Of a stretch of DNA of 64,000 nucleotides, positions 1 through 42,443 are shown one piece after another. How positions within the stretch are numbered: position 1 is the stretch's first letter; every line of letters begins with the position of its first letter. Below the pieces are notes generated by a model. That model was not told the origin of the DNA, did no database searches, and saw nothing but the letters and a program-made list of their open reading frames with translations. Origin of the DNA: Nocardia niigatensis NBRC 100131 (GTDB lineage Bacteria; Actinomycetota; Actinomycetes; Mycobacteriales; Mycobacteriaceae); the NCBI RefSeq assembly GCF_000308655.1, contig NZ_BAGC01000054.1:123199-187198 (forward strand). The letters are read 5' to 3'. A program made the position numbers and the translations under genes.

Positions 1-34349
<34,349 letters not shown>

Positions 34350-34367
34350 CAGAGCCTCCCTTGTCAT

Positions 34368-34806
34368 GGCGAATTGCTATGTCGACCAACGGTTTCGGGC
34401 ATCACGAAATAGACCTGGGTGCGCTCGGCTGACGAGGGCGCACCAGGCCGCGAAAAATCGCACCGCCCTGGGTGATTCGACGAATGCGCGGCGAAGTCCG
34501 CGCGTGATCCAACTAGTGCTCGAAGCGGCCGGGCCTGCTGGCTCTCCGGCCGGGACGCGATTGCCTCCGGGTCATCGCGTCCGGGATGTCCTGCTGCCGA
34601 TCTCCTCCAACTGTCACCTGCATCACAGGGATGCCGTTCATGCATGTGGACACTAGGCGTTTACACAATAAAAAGGAACTTTTTCCCGAAAAAAAGTTGG
34701 ACGAGCGTCTAGTTGACCGGCAGCAGCACGCGAAGATCGCGATGAATGTGGGTACGACCACATGACAAGCCAAACGTGTGACCGACCACACTTTCGGATG
34801 TGGAGA
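34368..34806. promoter_or_regulatory. NRPS upstream region with AT-rich palindrome
   Basis: These 439 bp between the regulator and the first synthetase contain no credible gene. The stretch 34660-34700 is strikingly AT-rich for this genome. It holds a perfect 8-bp inverted repeat, AACTTTTT (34677-34684) and AAAAAGTT (34691-34698), with a 6-nt spacer. Read on the minus strand the repeat is followed by CCTTTTTATT, so it could terminate the regulator transcript. Its position 310-330 bp before the synthetase also fits an operator. The sequence does not decide between these. Confidence 0.45.
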
Positions 34807-36159
34807 CTATGAGTCGAAACGTTGCAACTGCGTTGCATCTGCGCCCATGCGCCGATCCAGCACGCGAATCTTGGCCTCGATCTGCGCATACAGCGGAGAC
34901 TCACGATCGACGGTGGCCCGATAGGCGGCCCACGCGGCCGCATCATCACGACCCTCGGCACCGGATGTCCACCGACTCAAGACCGAAGTGTCGCCGGAAC
35001 GTAATACGGCGGTGCGCAGGCGCACTCGCAATTCATCGCGAATGTCTATAACTCCCGGCGCGGTGGAACGCGGCAGAACCGGACCCGCGTACAAACGCAC
35101 GGCCGAATCCACATCCCCGGAGTCCAGTGCGGCGCGCAGCGCCTCCACATCCGTGGCGATCGGCACCCGCAGCCGGTACGGGCGCGAGCCGAACACATTC
35201 GACCCGACCACCGAACGCAGCCGCGACATGGCCGCGCGAATCGTAGCGTTGTCCAGATCGGCGTCGTCGAGCAGCAGCGCCAGGTGATCGGCCGACAGGC
35301 CCTCGGTGTGCTCGGCCAGCAGCAGCAGGATCTCGGCGTGCCGCTGCGACAACGGGACTCGCTCCCCCGCCACCGTCAACTGCGGTTGCCCCAGCCCGAG
35401 TACCTCCAGGCCCAGCCGCTCCGGTGCCGGCGCACCGGCATTCGCGCGCCGATCCTGGCCCGAACGGACCGCGGCCAGCAGCAGGTCCATCTCCGCGGCC
35501 GTGGCCGCCGCCTTCACCAGCGCCAGGATCTCCGGGCGCGCCACCCGCACCCCGCCGGCGATCATCAGCACGCCCACCAGACGGCCGTCAGGATCGTGCA
35601 CCGGCGCAGCCGCTCCGGTGATCTGGTGCATGCGATGCAGGAAATGCTCCGGCCCGTGAATCCAGGCCGCGCGGCCGGTGCGCACCACCAGGCCCACCGC
35701 ATTGGTGCCGACCCGGCGCTCGCTCAGGTCATTGCCCTCACGCAGGCCCGCCTCCGCGGCCGCCTGCACCCGATCGGCATTGCCGTGCACCGAGAGCACG
35801 CGGCCGAACTGGTCGGCCACCACCACGATCAGTCCCGTACTGGTGGCGTCACGCAGCAACAGCTTGTCCACCAGGGGCATCACCGCGGCGATCGGATGGG
35901 CGTCACGGTAACGCTCCAGGTCGGCGCCGCGCAGGCCACGACCGTCTCCGTCGTCCATCGGATCGACGCCGCCGCGCAGACTGCGCAGCCATGACTCGAG
36001 CACCATCGGCCGCAGCAGGCCGGGCAACTGCCCCAGTTGATCCCCGCCCACACTGAGGTATCCGTGTGCCTGGGCGGCATAAGTTTCGAGCGCCCCGAGT
36101 TGACTGCCCGGTTCGACGCCGTGGTTGGGTTGCCCACCACCTGCGAGATTGCTGACCAT
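34807..36159 (-). CDS. GAF - winged helix - BTAD-like transcriptional regulator
   Basis: This likely cytoplasmic activator or repressor is about 450 aa. The N-terminal region has an AcoR-like entry (VLESWLRSLRGGVDP) and a GAF-type sensor at about residues 90-220 (IVVVADQFGRVLSVHG, GTNAVGLVV, VGVLMIAGG). Next comes a winged-helix region (LSQRHAEILLLLAEHTEGLS through AAMSRLRSVVG), then a short helical segment (DVEALRAALDSGDVDSAV) like the BTAD part of SARP regulators. It lies upstream of the synthetase genes in the same direction, which makes it the best candidate for the pathway regulator. I chose the ATG at 36159, where GAAAGG lies just upstream. The frame is open to 36246 but the added residues are not domain-like. 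The ligand is unknown. Confidence 0.85.
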   Translation of the reverse strand: MVSNLAGGGQPNHGVEPGSQLGALETYAAQAHGYLSVGGDQLGQLPGLLRPMVLESWLRSLRGGVDPMDDGDGRGLRGADLERYRDAHPIAAVMPLVDKLLLRDATSTGLIVVVADQFGRVLSVHGNADRVQAAAEAGLREGNDLSERRVGTNAVGLVVRTGRAAWIHGPEHFLHRMHQITGAAAPVHDPDGRLVGVLMIAGGVRVARPEILALVKAAATAAEMDLLLAAVRSGQDRRANAGAPAPERLGLEVLGLGQPQLTVAGERVPLSQRHAEILLLLAEHTEGLSADHLALLLDDADLDNATIRAAMSRLRSVVGSNVFGSRPYRLRVPIATDVEALRAALDSGDVDSAVRLYAGPVLPRSTAPGVIDIRDELRVRLRTAVLRSGDTSVLSRWTSGAEGRDDAAAWAAYRATVDRESPLYAQIEAKIRVLDRRMGADATQLQRFDS

Positions 36160-36552
36160 TTGCCTTTCTTTCCGCCCCAAAGAGTACCGGCGCACCCAAG
36201 ACCCCAAGGCGGAAGCCGGACGTTTGTCCGACAGGTCACACGCCAACAGCCCGCCCGCAAAATGTGAGCTGTGTCTATTTGCCTTCGCTACGCTCCGGCT
36301 CTTCGCGGCCCTGCAAGCTCGATTCTTCCCTCCTTCGCTCCCCCGCTTCGCTCCCCCGCTTCGCTCCCCCGCTCCAAGCGCGGGGAGGCGGAGCGCGGTC
36401 CAGAATCGAGCCGGGCCGCGAACTCCCAGCGTTTGCTAGTTTCGAGCGCGTCCGTGGCAATGGCGAATCAGACTGCAGCGCTCTGCCTTTCGCCCCTGTC
36501 CCGTTCACCGAATGCGCTGCCGTGACATTGCAGGCTGTGTCAGGGTGGGTCC
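36160..36552. other. Divergent intergenic region, mostly filled by a palindromic repeat
   Basis: These 393 bp separate the minus-strand regulator from the plus-strand P450. The middle (36278-36423) is a copy of the dispersed palindromic repeat. The rest must hold both promoters, but I see no convincing -35/-10 pair. Confidence 0.6.
36278..36423 (+). repeat. Dispersed palindromic repeat, copy D (intergenic)
   Basis: The 146-bp element begins TTTGCC and ends GCGAAC. The outer arms are TTCGCGGCCC (36302-36311) and GGGCCGCGAA (36413-36422). The inner arms are GCTCGATTCT (36317-36326) and AGAATCGAGC (36402-36411). Both pairs are perfect, although they differ in sequence from the arms of the other copies. 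The loop contains CTTCGCTCCCCCG three times (36333-36371). It also contains an AAGCGCGGGGAGGCGGAGC segment that copies B and E carry in the opposite orientation, on the other side of the TCCAGAA block. Confidence 0.85.
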
Positions 36553-37776
36553 GTGGAGGACATCGACCTGACCGACCTCGGCCGCTTCGCGCACGGCTTC
36601 CCGCACGCGGTCTTCGATCACCTCCGCGCCGAACAACCGGTGTGGTGGCATCCGCCCACCGCGCACACCCCCGCCGGCGAAGGATTCTGGGTGATCAGCC
36701 GGTACGCGGACATCGTTGCCGTAGCCGGGGATTCGGCCACGTACTCCTCCGAGAGCGGCGGCGGGCGCGCCGGCGGCGGAACGCTCATCGAGGATCTGCC
36801 GGTGGACTGGGCGGTCGGGGTGCTGCTCAACATGATGGACGACCCCCGGCACGCGGGCGTGCGGAAGCTGCTCATGCCCAGCGTCGCACCGCGCACGCTC
36901 AGACTCATCGAGGACGATCTGCGGCACCGGGCCGCCGCCATCGTGGACGCGGCACTCGCCGAGGGCGACTGCGACTTTCTGCTCGATCTCGCCGCCGAAC
37001 TACCGCTGCAGGCCGTCGCCCAACTGCTCGGGGTACCGCAGGAGGATCGCCACCAGCTGTTCGGCTGGGCGAACGTGGCCCTGGACTACGACGATCGAGA
37101 CCTCGGCGAGGCCACCGCCCGCAGCCAGCGGGCCGTCGCCGAAACCCGGGCCTACGGCACCGGACTCCTCGCCGCCAAGACCGCCGCGCCCGCCGACGAT
37201 CTGATGTCACTCGCCGCGCACGCCACCATCGACGGGCAGCCGCTCACCGATATGGAGAAGGCCATGCTGTTCAGCCTGCTCATCGCGGCCGGCAGCGAAA
37301 CCACCCGCAACTCCATCGCGGTCGGCATGCTCGCGCTCATCGAACGGCCCGAGATCTGGCGGACGCTGCAGGACGATCGCACCCAATTGGACGGCGCCGT
37401 CGAGGAAATGCTGCGGTGGGCCTCCTCCACCTCGTACAACCGCCGCACCGCCACCCGCGACACCGCGCTCGGCGAGCAGCGAATCCGGGCCGGGGACAAG
37501 GTCACCCTGTGGTGGGCCTCCGCCAACCGCGACGCGAACGTCTTCCCGGAACCACACCGCTTCGACATCACCCGCAGGCCCAACCCGCACCTCGCCTTCG
37601 GGCGCGGCGGCCACTTCTGCCTGGGATCCAACCTGGCCCGCATGGAGATGCGGGTCATCTTCGACGCTCTCCTCGACCGCGTCGGCACCGCCGAACTCAC
37701 CGCCCCCGTCGAATACACCCGCAGCAACAAGCACACCGGCGTGCGGCACATGCCGGTCCGCCTGACACCCCGCTGA
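36553..37776 (+). CDS. Cytochrome P450
   Basis: This 407-aa haem monooxygenase is expected to be cytoplasmic and to take electrons from a ferredoxin. The I-helix motif reads AAGSETTR, the K-helix ExxR is EMLR, and the haem loop is FGRGGHFCLGSNLAR with the cysteine ligand. The length is normal for an actinobacterial class I P450. The start is GTG at 36553. It is divergent from the NRPS regulator and convergent with the glycosyltransferase, with 6 bp between the stop codons. The sequence resembles steroid, lipid or terpene-type actinobacterial P450s, but I cannot assign a substrate. Its proximity to the NRPS makes peptide tailoring possible. The opposite orientation and the neighbouring catabolic genes argue against assuming it. 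Confidence 0.93.
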   Translation: MEDIDLTDLGRFAHGFPHAVFDHLRAEQPVWWHPPTAHTPAGEGFWVISRYADIVAVAGDSATYSSESGGGRAGGGTLIEDLPVDWAVGVLLNMMDDPRHAGVRKLLMPSVAPRTLRLIEDDLRHRAAAIVDAALAEGDCDFLLDLAAELPLQAVAQLLGVPQEDRHQLFGWANVALDYDDRDLGEATARSQRAVAETRAYGTGLLAAKTAAPADDLMSLAAHATIDGQPLTDMEKAMLFSLLIAAGSETTRNSIAVGMLALIERPEIWRTLQDDRTQLDGAVEEMLRWASSTSYNRRTATRDTALGEQRIRAGDKVTLWWASANRDANVFPEPHRFDITRRPNPHLAFGRGGHFCLGSNLARMEMRVIFDALLDRVGTAELTAPVEYTRSNKHTGVRHMPVRLTPR

Positions 37777-37782
37777 GCGGGT

Positions 37783-39180
37783 TCAGCTCGTCGGCAGGGT
37801 CGGCTTCAGCGCCGCCGCGCTGCGGATACGGGCCGCGCCCCACCACAGACCCGTCCCGTAGGCGACATCGTCCAGCCGCCGGCACAGCACATACCGGACC
37901 GGGTCCAGGCTGCCCGGCTCCCGATGGGTGAACCAATCCGCCAGGCCCTCGGCCATCGCCAGGGTGAACGCGATATGGCGGACCCGGCGCGAGCACAGCA
38001 TGCCCAGCAGCGTGATCGGCCAGTAGTGCCGGCACATGGCCGTCGCCAGCCGCCACACGCCGCCGGTGAAACCGCGCGTCATGTAAATGGCCGCCACCCG
38101 GGTCGGATTATCCAGCCCGGCGAAGACCCGGCGCAGCCGGATCATGGTCGCGCTCAAGGTCAGCAGACCGCCGAACACGCCCCAGCGCGACATCGTGCCC
38201 AGCGCCACCGCCGCCACCGCGGTCCAGATCGGCATGGACAGCGGCGCGGCCAGACCGGGATGCCGCTGCGCCAGCGGGGCCACCCCTGTCCCGTGGGTGA
38301 CCTTGTGAGCGAACCACTTTCGCAGCGACACCGGATTGCTGTGCGCGACCCGGGCGGCCGGCTCGTAGCGCAACCGCCAGCCCGCGCGATCCAAGCGCCA
38401 GCACAGGTCGACATCGCCGCCCGCCGCCATGGTCTCGTCGAACCCGCCCTCACCGAGCAACGCCAGCCGGCGCACCAGCACCGCCGAACTCGGCACGTAC
38501 GGCACCGGGCCGTGCGCGTGCACCGCCGACTCGCGGCGGCCGCGATGCACCGAACCGCGGGTGTGCTCGTAGCGGGCCAGCAGCGTCGACTCAGGGTCCA
38601 TGGCCAGGATGCGCGGAGCCACCAGCGCCACCTTCGGATCGCTGAAATGCCCGAGCATGACCTCCAGCCAGCCGGTCCGGGGCACCACCTCCGGATCCAG
38701 GAAGGCCACGAATTCGGTTGACGCGGCCCGCAATCCGAAATTGCGGGCGGCCGCCGCCCCGTGCCGGCGATCGCGCCGCAGCACCGTGATCCGGCAGCGG
38801 CTGCGGGCGTCCGGAATCCGCACCGGTTGATCCGAACCGTCGTCCACCACGATCACCGTGTGGCCGCGCAGCGCCGACAGCAACCGCGACAGCTCGGGAG
38901 TGTTGTTGTGCACCGGCACGATCACGGTGACGTCCTCCAGCGCCGGCAACAGGCGCGGGCGCGGATTCGCGACGCCGGAATCGAGAAGACGTCTGGCAAC
39001 CCGAGCCGACGCGGGGTCGGTCACCTCGAGGTACCCGTCACCGATCAAGGCCGCAGCTTCCGGAGCTAGCCGTAGCAACCTCGTCGGCGTGCCGCCAACC
39101 AGGAGCCGTCCACCGGAATAAGTGCGCACCCTGGGATCGATTCGCACCCCGAAACCATCGGGAAGGCGATCATGGCGCAT
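37783..39180 (-). CDS. mftF: Mycofactocin-type glycosyltransferase (GT2 family)
   Basis: This 465-aa family 2 glycosyltransferase matches the layout of MftF, which adds glucose units to the redox cofactor mycofactocin. The N-terminal lead-in (LPDGFGVRIDPRV, LVGGTPTRLLRL) is characteristic of that family. The GT-A fold follows, with VIVVDDGSD, a FLDPEVVP metal-site region and GGDVDLCWRLDRAGW. A hydrophobic segment (AVAAVALGTMSRWGVFGGLL) suggests membrane association. No mftA-mftE genes are visible nearby, so this is either a detached cluster member or a paralogue. The start is ATG at 39180 with a weak ribosome site. A generic GT2 enzyme is the alternative. Confidence 0.82.
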   Translation of the reverse strand: MRHDRLPDGFGVRIDPRVRTYSGGRLLVGGTPTRLLRLAPEAAALIGDGYLEVTDPASARVARRLLDSGVANPRPRLLPALEDVTVIVPVHNNTPELSRLLSALRGHTVIVVDDGSDQPVRIPDARSRCRITVLRRDRRHGAAAARNFGLRAASTEFVAFLDPEVVPRTGWLEVMLGHFSDPKVALVAPRILAMDPESTLLARYEHTRGSVHRGRRESAVHAHGPVPYVPSSAVLVRRLALLGEGGFDETMAAGGDVDLCWRLDRAGWRLRYEPAARVAHSNPVSLRKWFAHKVTHGTGVAPLAQRHPGLAAPLSMPIWTAVAAVALGTMSRWGVFGGLLTLSATMIRLRRVFAGLDNPTRVAAIYMTRGFTGGVWRLATAMCRHYWPITLLGMLCSRRVRHIAFTLAMAEGLADWFTHREPGSLDPVRYVLCRRLDDVAYGTGLWWGAARIRSAAALKPTLPTS

Positions 39181-39372
39181 TCCCGAATGCTAAGTCAGCC
39201 AACCAGTAGCAATGATGATTGGCGCGCCGCTCGCTATCCGGAACGTCCGATAACCGCGCTCATCCGCCCGCACCGCGACCGGCAACGCATCCGGCGCTCT
39301 ACACTGCGGGAGGAAAATCGGCAGTTGAACAGGTAGGGGACGGAAATCCGTGCCCGTGGTGGTCGAGGCGGT

Positions 39373-40008
39373 ATGGGAGTCGGGCGCATGCAGACAGGCG
39401 GGGGCGGTAACACCCTCTCGGAATCCGAGATCGTCGAGGCCGCCCTGCGGGTGGTCCGGCAGGACGGAGTGGAGAAGCTGTCCATGCGACGGCTCTCCCG
39501 CGAACTCGGAGTTTCGCCGATGGCCCCGTATTACTACGTCGCCGACAAGCGCGAGCTACTCGATCTGGTCGCCACCGCGGCGCTGACCGGGGTGCGCAAG
39601 CCGCCACCCGAATTCGGTACGTGGCAAATGCGATTGCGGGATCTGATCGACCAGATCGACGAGAAATTGCGCAAGCATCCCGGTCTGGGCGACGTCCTGA
39701 TCGAGCAGATGCTCGGCAAACAACTCGATCTGATCGCGGCCATCATGGAAATCCTCTTCGACGCCGGATTCGACGAGCGCAATGTGCTCTCCGCCTACGC
39801 CACCATCCACACCTATCTGTTCGGGCGGTCCAAGGTGAACCCGCGCGACCGCGCGAACCTGCAGGACCGGGTGCTGCCCGAGGCGGTGGAGCGGGCCACC
39901 AAGCACCTGGCGGATCTGCGCGGCCGGTACTCCTACGACTTCTCGATGGACGTCCTGATCGCGGGGCTGGAAGCTCAGCTTGTCCGGCAGCGGGACAGCC
40001 ACGTATAG
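39373..40008 (+). CDS. TetR-family regulator
   Basis: The 211-aa protein has an N-terminal helix-turn-helix (ESEIVEAALRVVRQDGVEKL, SMRRLSRELGVSPMAPYYYV) and a C-terminal domain of the TetR_C type (DLIDQIDEKLRKHPGLGDVL). It is divergent from mftF across 192 bp and runs into kshB 72 bp downstream, so it may regulate either. It does not look like KstR itself. ATG 39373 is taken as the start; ATG 39388 is an alternative. Confidence 0.9.
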   Translation: MGVGRMQTGGGGNTLSESEIVEAALRVVRQDGVEKLSMRRLSRELGVSPMAPYYYVADKRELLDLVATAALTGVRKPPPEFGTWQMRLRDLIDQIDEKLRKHPGLGDVLIEQMLGKQLDLIAAIMEILFDAGFDERNVLSAYATIHTYLFGRSKVNPRDRANLQDRVLPEAVERATKHLADLRGRYSYDFSMDVLIAGLEAQLVRQRDSHV

Positions 40009-40010
40009 TC

Positions 40011-40032
40011 AAACTAGAACACGTTCTAGTTT
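40011..40032. promoter_or_regulatory. KstR-like operator upstream of kshB
   Basis: AAACTAGAAC-AC-GTTCTAGTTT is a perfect 10-bp inverted repeat with a 2-bp spacer. Its core TAGAACACGTTCTA (40015-40028) fits the published KstR consensus TnnAACnnGTTnnA exactly. It sits 49 bp before the kshB start. Cholesterol-responsive repression by KstR is therefore expected. Confidence 0.82.
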
Positions 40033-40080
40033 CGGTAGACTGCACCGGCTGACCATCTCCGCCGGGTTCGAGAGGACACT

Positions 40081-41136
40081 ATGACCACCGTCGACGTACC
40101 GCACAGCTCGCGATCGGCCGTGCTGCGGGTCTCCGCGGTCATCAACGAGACGGCCGACTCCTGCTCGCTGGTATTCGACGTGCCCGAGGACCTGCGTGAG
40201 CGCTTCACCTACCAGCCGGGCCAGTTCCTGACCCTGCGCATCCCCAGCGACCTCACCGGGTCCGTCGCCCGCTGCTACTCGCTGGCCAGCTCGCCGCACA
40301 CCGACGACAAGCCCAAGGTGACCATCAAGCGCACCGTCGACGGCTACGCGTCGAACTGGGTGTGCGACAACGTGAAAGCCGGCGACACCGTCGAGGTGCT
40401 GCCGCCGTCGGGCGTCTTCACACCCAAGAACCTCGACGAGGACCTGCTGCTGTTCGCGGCCGGCAGCGGCATCACCCCGGTGATGTCGATCCTCAAGTCG
40501 GCGCTGTCCCGCGGCAGCGGCCGCATCGTGGTCGTCTACGCCAACCGCGACCACGACTCGGTCATCTTCGCCCGGGAACTGCGCGAACTGGCCGACAAGC
40601 ACCCGCAGCGACTTGTCGTCATCCACTGGCTCGAGCATCTGCAGGGCCTGCCCACTGCGGACGCCTTCGCCACCCTGGTCGCCCCCTACGCGTCCCACGA
40701 GGCGTTCATGTGCGGCCCCAAGCCGTTCATGGACCGCGTCCACGACGCCCTCGGCCAGCTCGGCATGCCCCGCAACCGCACCCACGCCGAGGTCTTCAAC
40801 TCGCTCTCCGGCGACCCCTTCGCGGAGGTCGCCCCCACCGAGATCACCGCGGAGGAAGCCGCCGACGCCGCCAGCGTCGAGGTCGAACTCGACGGCGAAA
40901 CCCACGAAATGACCTGGCCCCGCAGCCAAACTCTGGTCGACATCATGCTTTCCAAGGGCCTCGACGTCCCCTACTCCTGCCTCGAAGGCGAATGCGGCTC
41001 CTGCGCCTGCACCGTCCTCGAAGGCGAAGTCGAAATGGAAAACGCCGAAATCCTCGACCCCGAGGACATCGCCAACGGCTACATCCTCGGCTGCCAGGCC
41101 CGCCCCGTCACCGACCACCTCAAGATCCAGTTCTGA
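40081..41136 (+). CDS. kshB: 3-ketosteroid-9-alpha-hydroxylase reductase component
   Basis: This 351-aa flavin and iron-sulfur reductase passes electrons from NADH to the KshA oxygenase in steroid ring opening. The FAD part has RCYSLASSP, the nucleotide part has GSGITPVMS and CGPKPFM, and the C-terminal plant-type ferredoxin has CLEGECGSCACTV with a fourth cysteine in ILGCQ. Phrases such as TVDGYASNWVCD and HWLEHLQGLP follow the mycobacterial KshB pattern closely. GAGAGGAC precedes the ATG. The KstR-like palindrome upstream supports the steroid role. KshA is not in the window. Confidence 0.92.
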   Translation: MTTVDVPHSSRSAVLRVSAVINETADSCSLVFDVPEDLRERFTYQPGQFLTLRIPSDLTGSVARCYSLASSPHTDDKPKVTIKRTVDGYASNWVCDNVKAGDTVEVLPPSGVFTPKNLDEDLLLFAAGSGITPVMSILKSALSRGSGRIVVVYANRDHDSVIFARELRELADKHPQRLVVIHWLEHLQGLPTADAFATLVAPYASHEAFMCGPKPFMDRVHDALGQLGMPRNRTHAEVFNSLSGDPFAEVAPTEITAEEAADAASVEVELDGETHEMTWPRSQTLVDIMLSKGLDVPYSCLEGECGSCACTVLEGEVEMENAEILDPEDIANGYILGCQARPVTDHLKIQF

Positions 41137-41156
41137 GAGAGATCTCGTAACCGATC

Positions 41157-41185
41157 CGGCCGCCGCATGGTTCACGCGGCGGCCG
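41157..41185 (+). terminator. GC-rich hairpin after kshB
   Basis: The arms 41157-41166 and 41176-41185 form a perfect 10-bp stem (GGCCGCCGC core) with a 9-nt loop, 20 bp after the kshB stop. No T-run follows, as is common for actinobacterial terminators. Confidence 0.6.
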
Positions 41186-41249
41186 ATCGCATTGGGGTTG
41201 CGCCGACCGGCGTTCGGACCGGACAACCAGCCGCCGGCACCGAACCGGC

Positions 41250-42311
41250 ATTACCGGAACCGGTCAGCATGACAAGGTGTCCCTGCCGCATCGTCCAGGA
41301 ACCCAGAACCATGTCCGCACACCACACCGACTGCCGTTCGAGTTCCTTCGGCGCAGGGAACATCGAGGGCACGACGTGCGCCCGTGCAATTCCCACATTC
41401 CCTGCAGGGCGGTATCCGCGCTCCGCTGCCCGAAGCCGCGAATACGTCGGCCGGTTCCCCTCCGAATACCCGGCGAGCCGTATCGCGTCCTGAAGGTTGC
41501 CTTCCACCTGGGTAATTCAGGTAAAGCCGTCCCTGGTATGACCTTCGGCGTCGATGATCGCGCGCAACCACTCCCGACGCTGAACCGGATTCAGCACCGC
41601 GATCCATCCTTCGAGATCGGCCGCACCGCTATCGAGATTCGCTCGCATCAACAGCCCGGTCACATAGGCACGCCGCAATCGGAACGCATGCTCGGGCCCC
41701 TGCCTGTTCCCGCCGCGATCACGGACGCCTTCGCCGAATTCCATTCCGGCCGGTAGCTCTCGGATCCGAGCGGGCTTGGCTCGATAAATGCACCCGTCCC
41801 ATCGGCGGGTGGCTGGATCGCGACGCAGATTGCCATCCCCCATCAGCCGGCCGGGGATGGCCGCCTCGTTACCGCTGATGTCGATTGTCTCGCCGGTACG
41901 CGCCGGAGCCGAGGTGCGAAGGCGATGTCGGTGGCCCAGATCCCGCGTCCGGATGAACTGGGTGCGCTCAAAAGTCGTCACCCCTTGTTTCCGCACACTG
42001 TGCATGCGGCCGCGGTGGGTTGAGATCCCGCGGGGCGTACCCGATCGGCCACATTCCGGGCAGGCCGTCAAGAGTTCGGGGCTCCGTTCGACCCGCGTAT
42101 CGGAGATCCAGAGCTGATCGGGTGTCGAACGAACTCGCCAGTGCGTATTGCCGATACACCAGACCTCCGCGTCATCGAAGTATCGGATGGCTTTGATGTG
42201 CGTCCACTCGCTGCGGCCGGACCAAGGGTTGAAGCCGAGTGTTTCTTCATCGTCGCCGAACTCGTCGTACGACAGCCATCCACGGCGAGTAAAGGTGGTG
42301 TCACCCCGGCA
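41250..42311 (-). pseudogene. Orphan intein / LAGLIDADG homing endonuclease, broken by a stop
   Basis: One continuous frame of about 354 codons reads as an actinobacterial phage-type intein. It starts with Cys in CRGDTTFTRRGWLSYDEFGD, continues with GFNPWSGRSEWTHI, QLWISDTRVERS and a zinc-finger-like CPECGRSG, and includes the endonuclease motif RAIIDAEGH. It ends VWCADMVLGSWTMRQ then LVMLTGSGN. A TGA at 41517-41519 interrupts it after GHTRDGFT, and the same frame resumes at ITQVEGNLQDAIRLAGY. Upstream of the first Cys the frame reads only LHAG back to a stop, and downstream no known extein is visible. I infer a host-less, degraded intein; a free-standing endonuclease derived from one is the alternative. 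The usual terminal Gly-Asn is altered to Gly-Ser-Gly-Asn. Confidence 0.75.
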
Positions 42312-42443
42312 GCCGGCATGTAGTCATGGTTCACGACTTCGCTTGGCTGCCAGCAGGTTTCGGTCTAGATGGGTCCGGTGTCCGGCGAGTCCCGATGGGA
42401 CCCGCCGGACACCGGGAATCGATCGTTGAAGACCGAGAGTCCG

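Noticed and set aside
36278..36423. CRISPR-like array because of the repeated CTTCGCTCCCCCG units
   Set aside because: The units are adjacent without spacers and belong to a palindromic element; no cas gene is near.
36278..36423. Insertion sequence
   Set aside because: The element is too short, has no transposase frame and no clear target duplication that I can verify. It may be non-autonomous, but that is not shown.
36553..37776. P450 as a tailoring enzyme of the NRPS product
   Set aside because: It is divergent from the regulator, separated by a repeat, and followed by catabolic genes. Proximity alone is not enough.
39373..40008. KstR identity for the TetR gene next to kshB
   Set aside because: The sequence does not resemble KstR beyond the general TetR HTH. 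The operator upstream of kshB need not be recognised by its neighbour.
41968..42334. Small separate genes on the minus strand upstream of the endonuclease part
   Set aside because: These frames are out of phase with the intein frame, which runs continuously from the Cys codon at 42311 and gives recognisable motifs.
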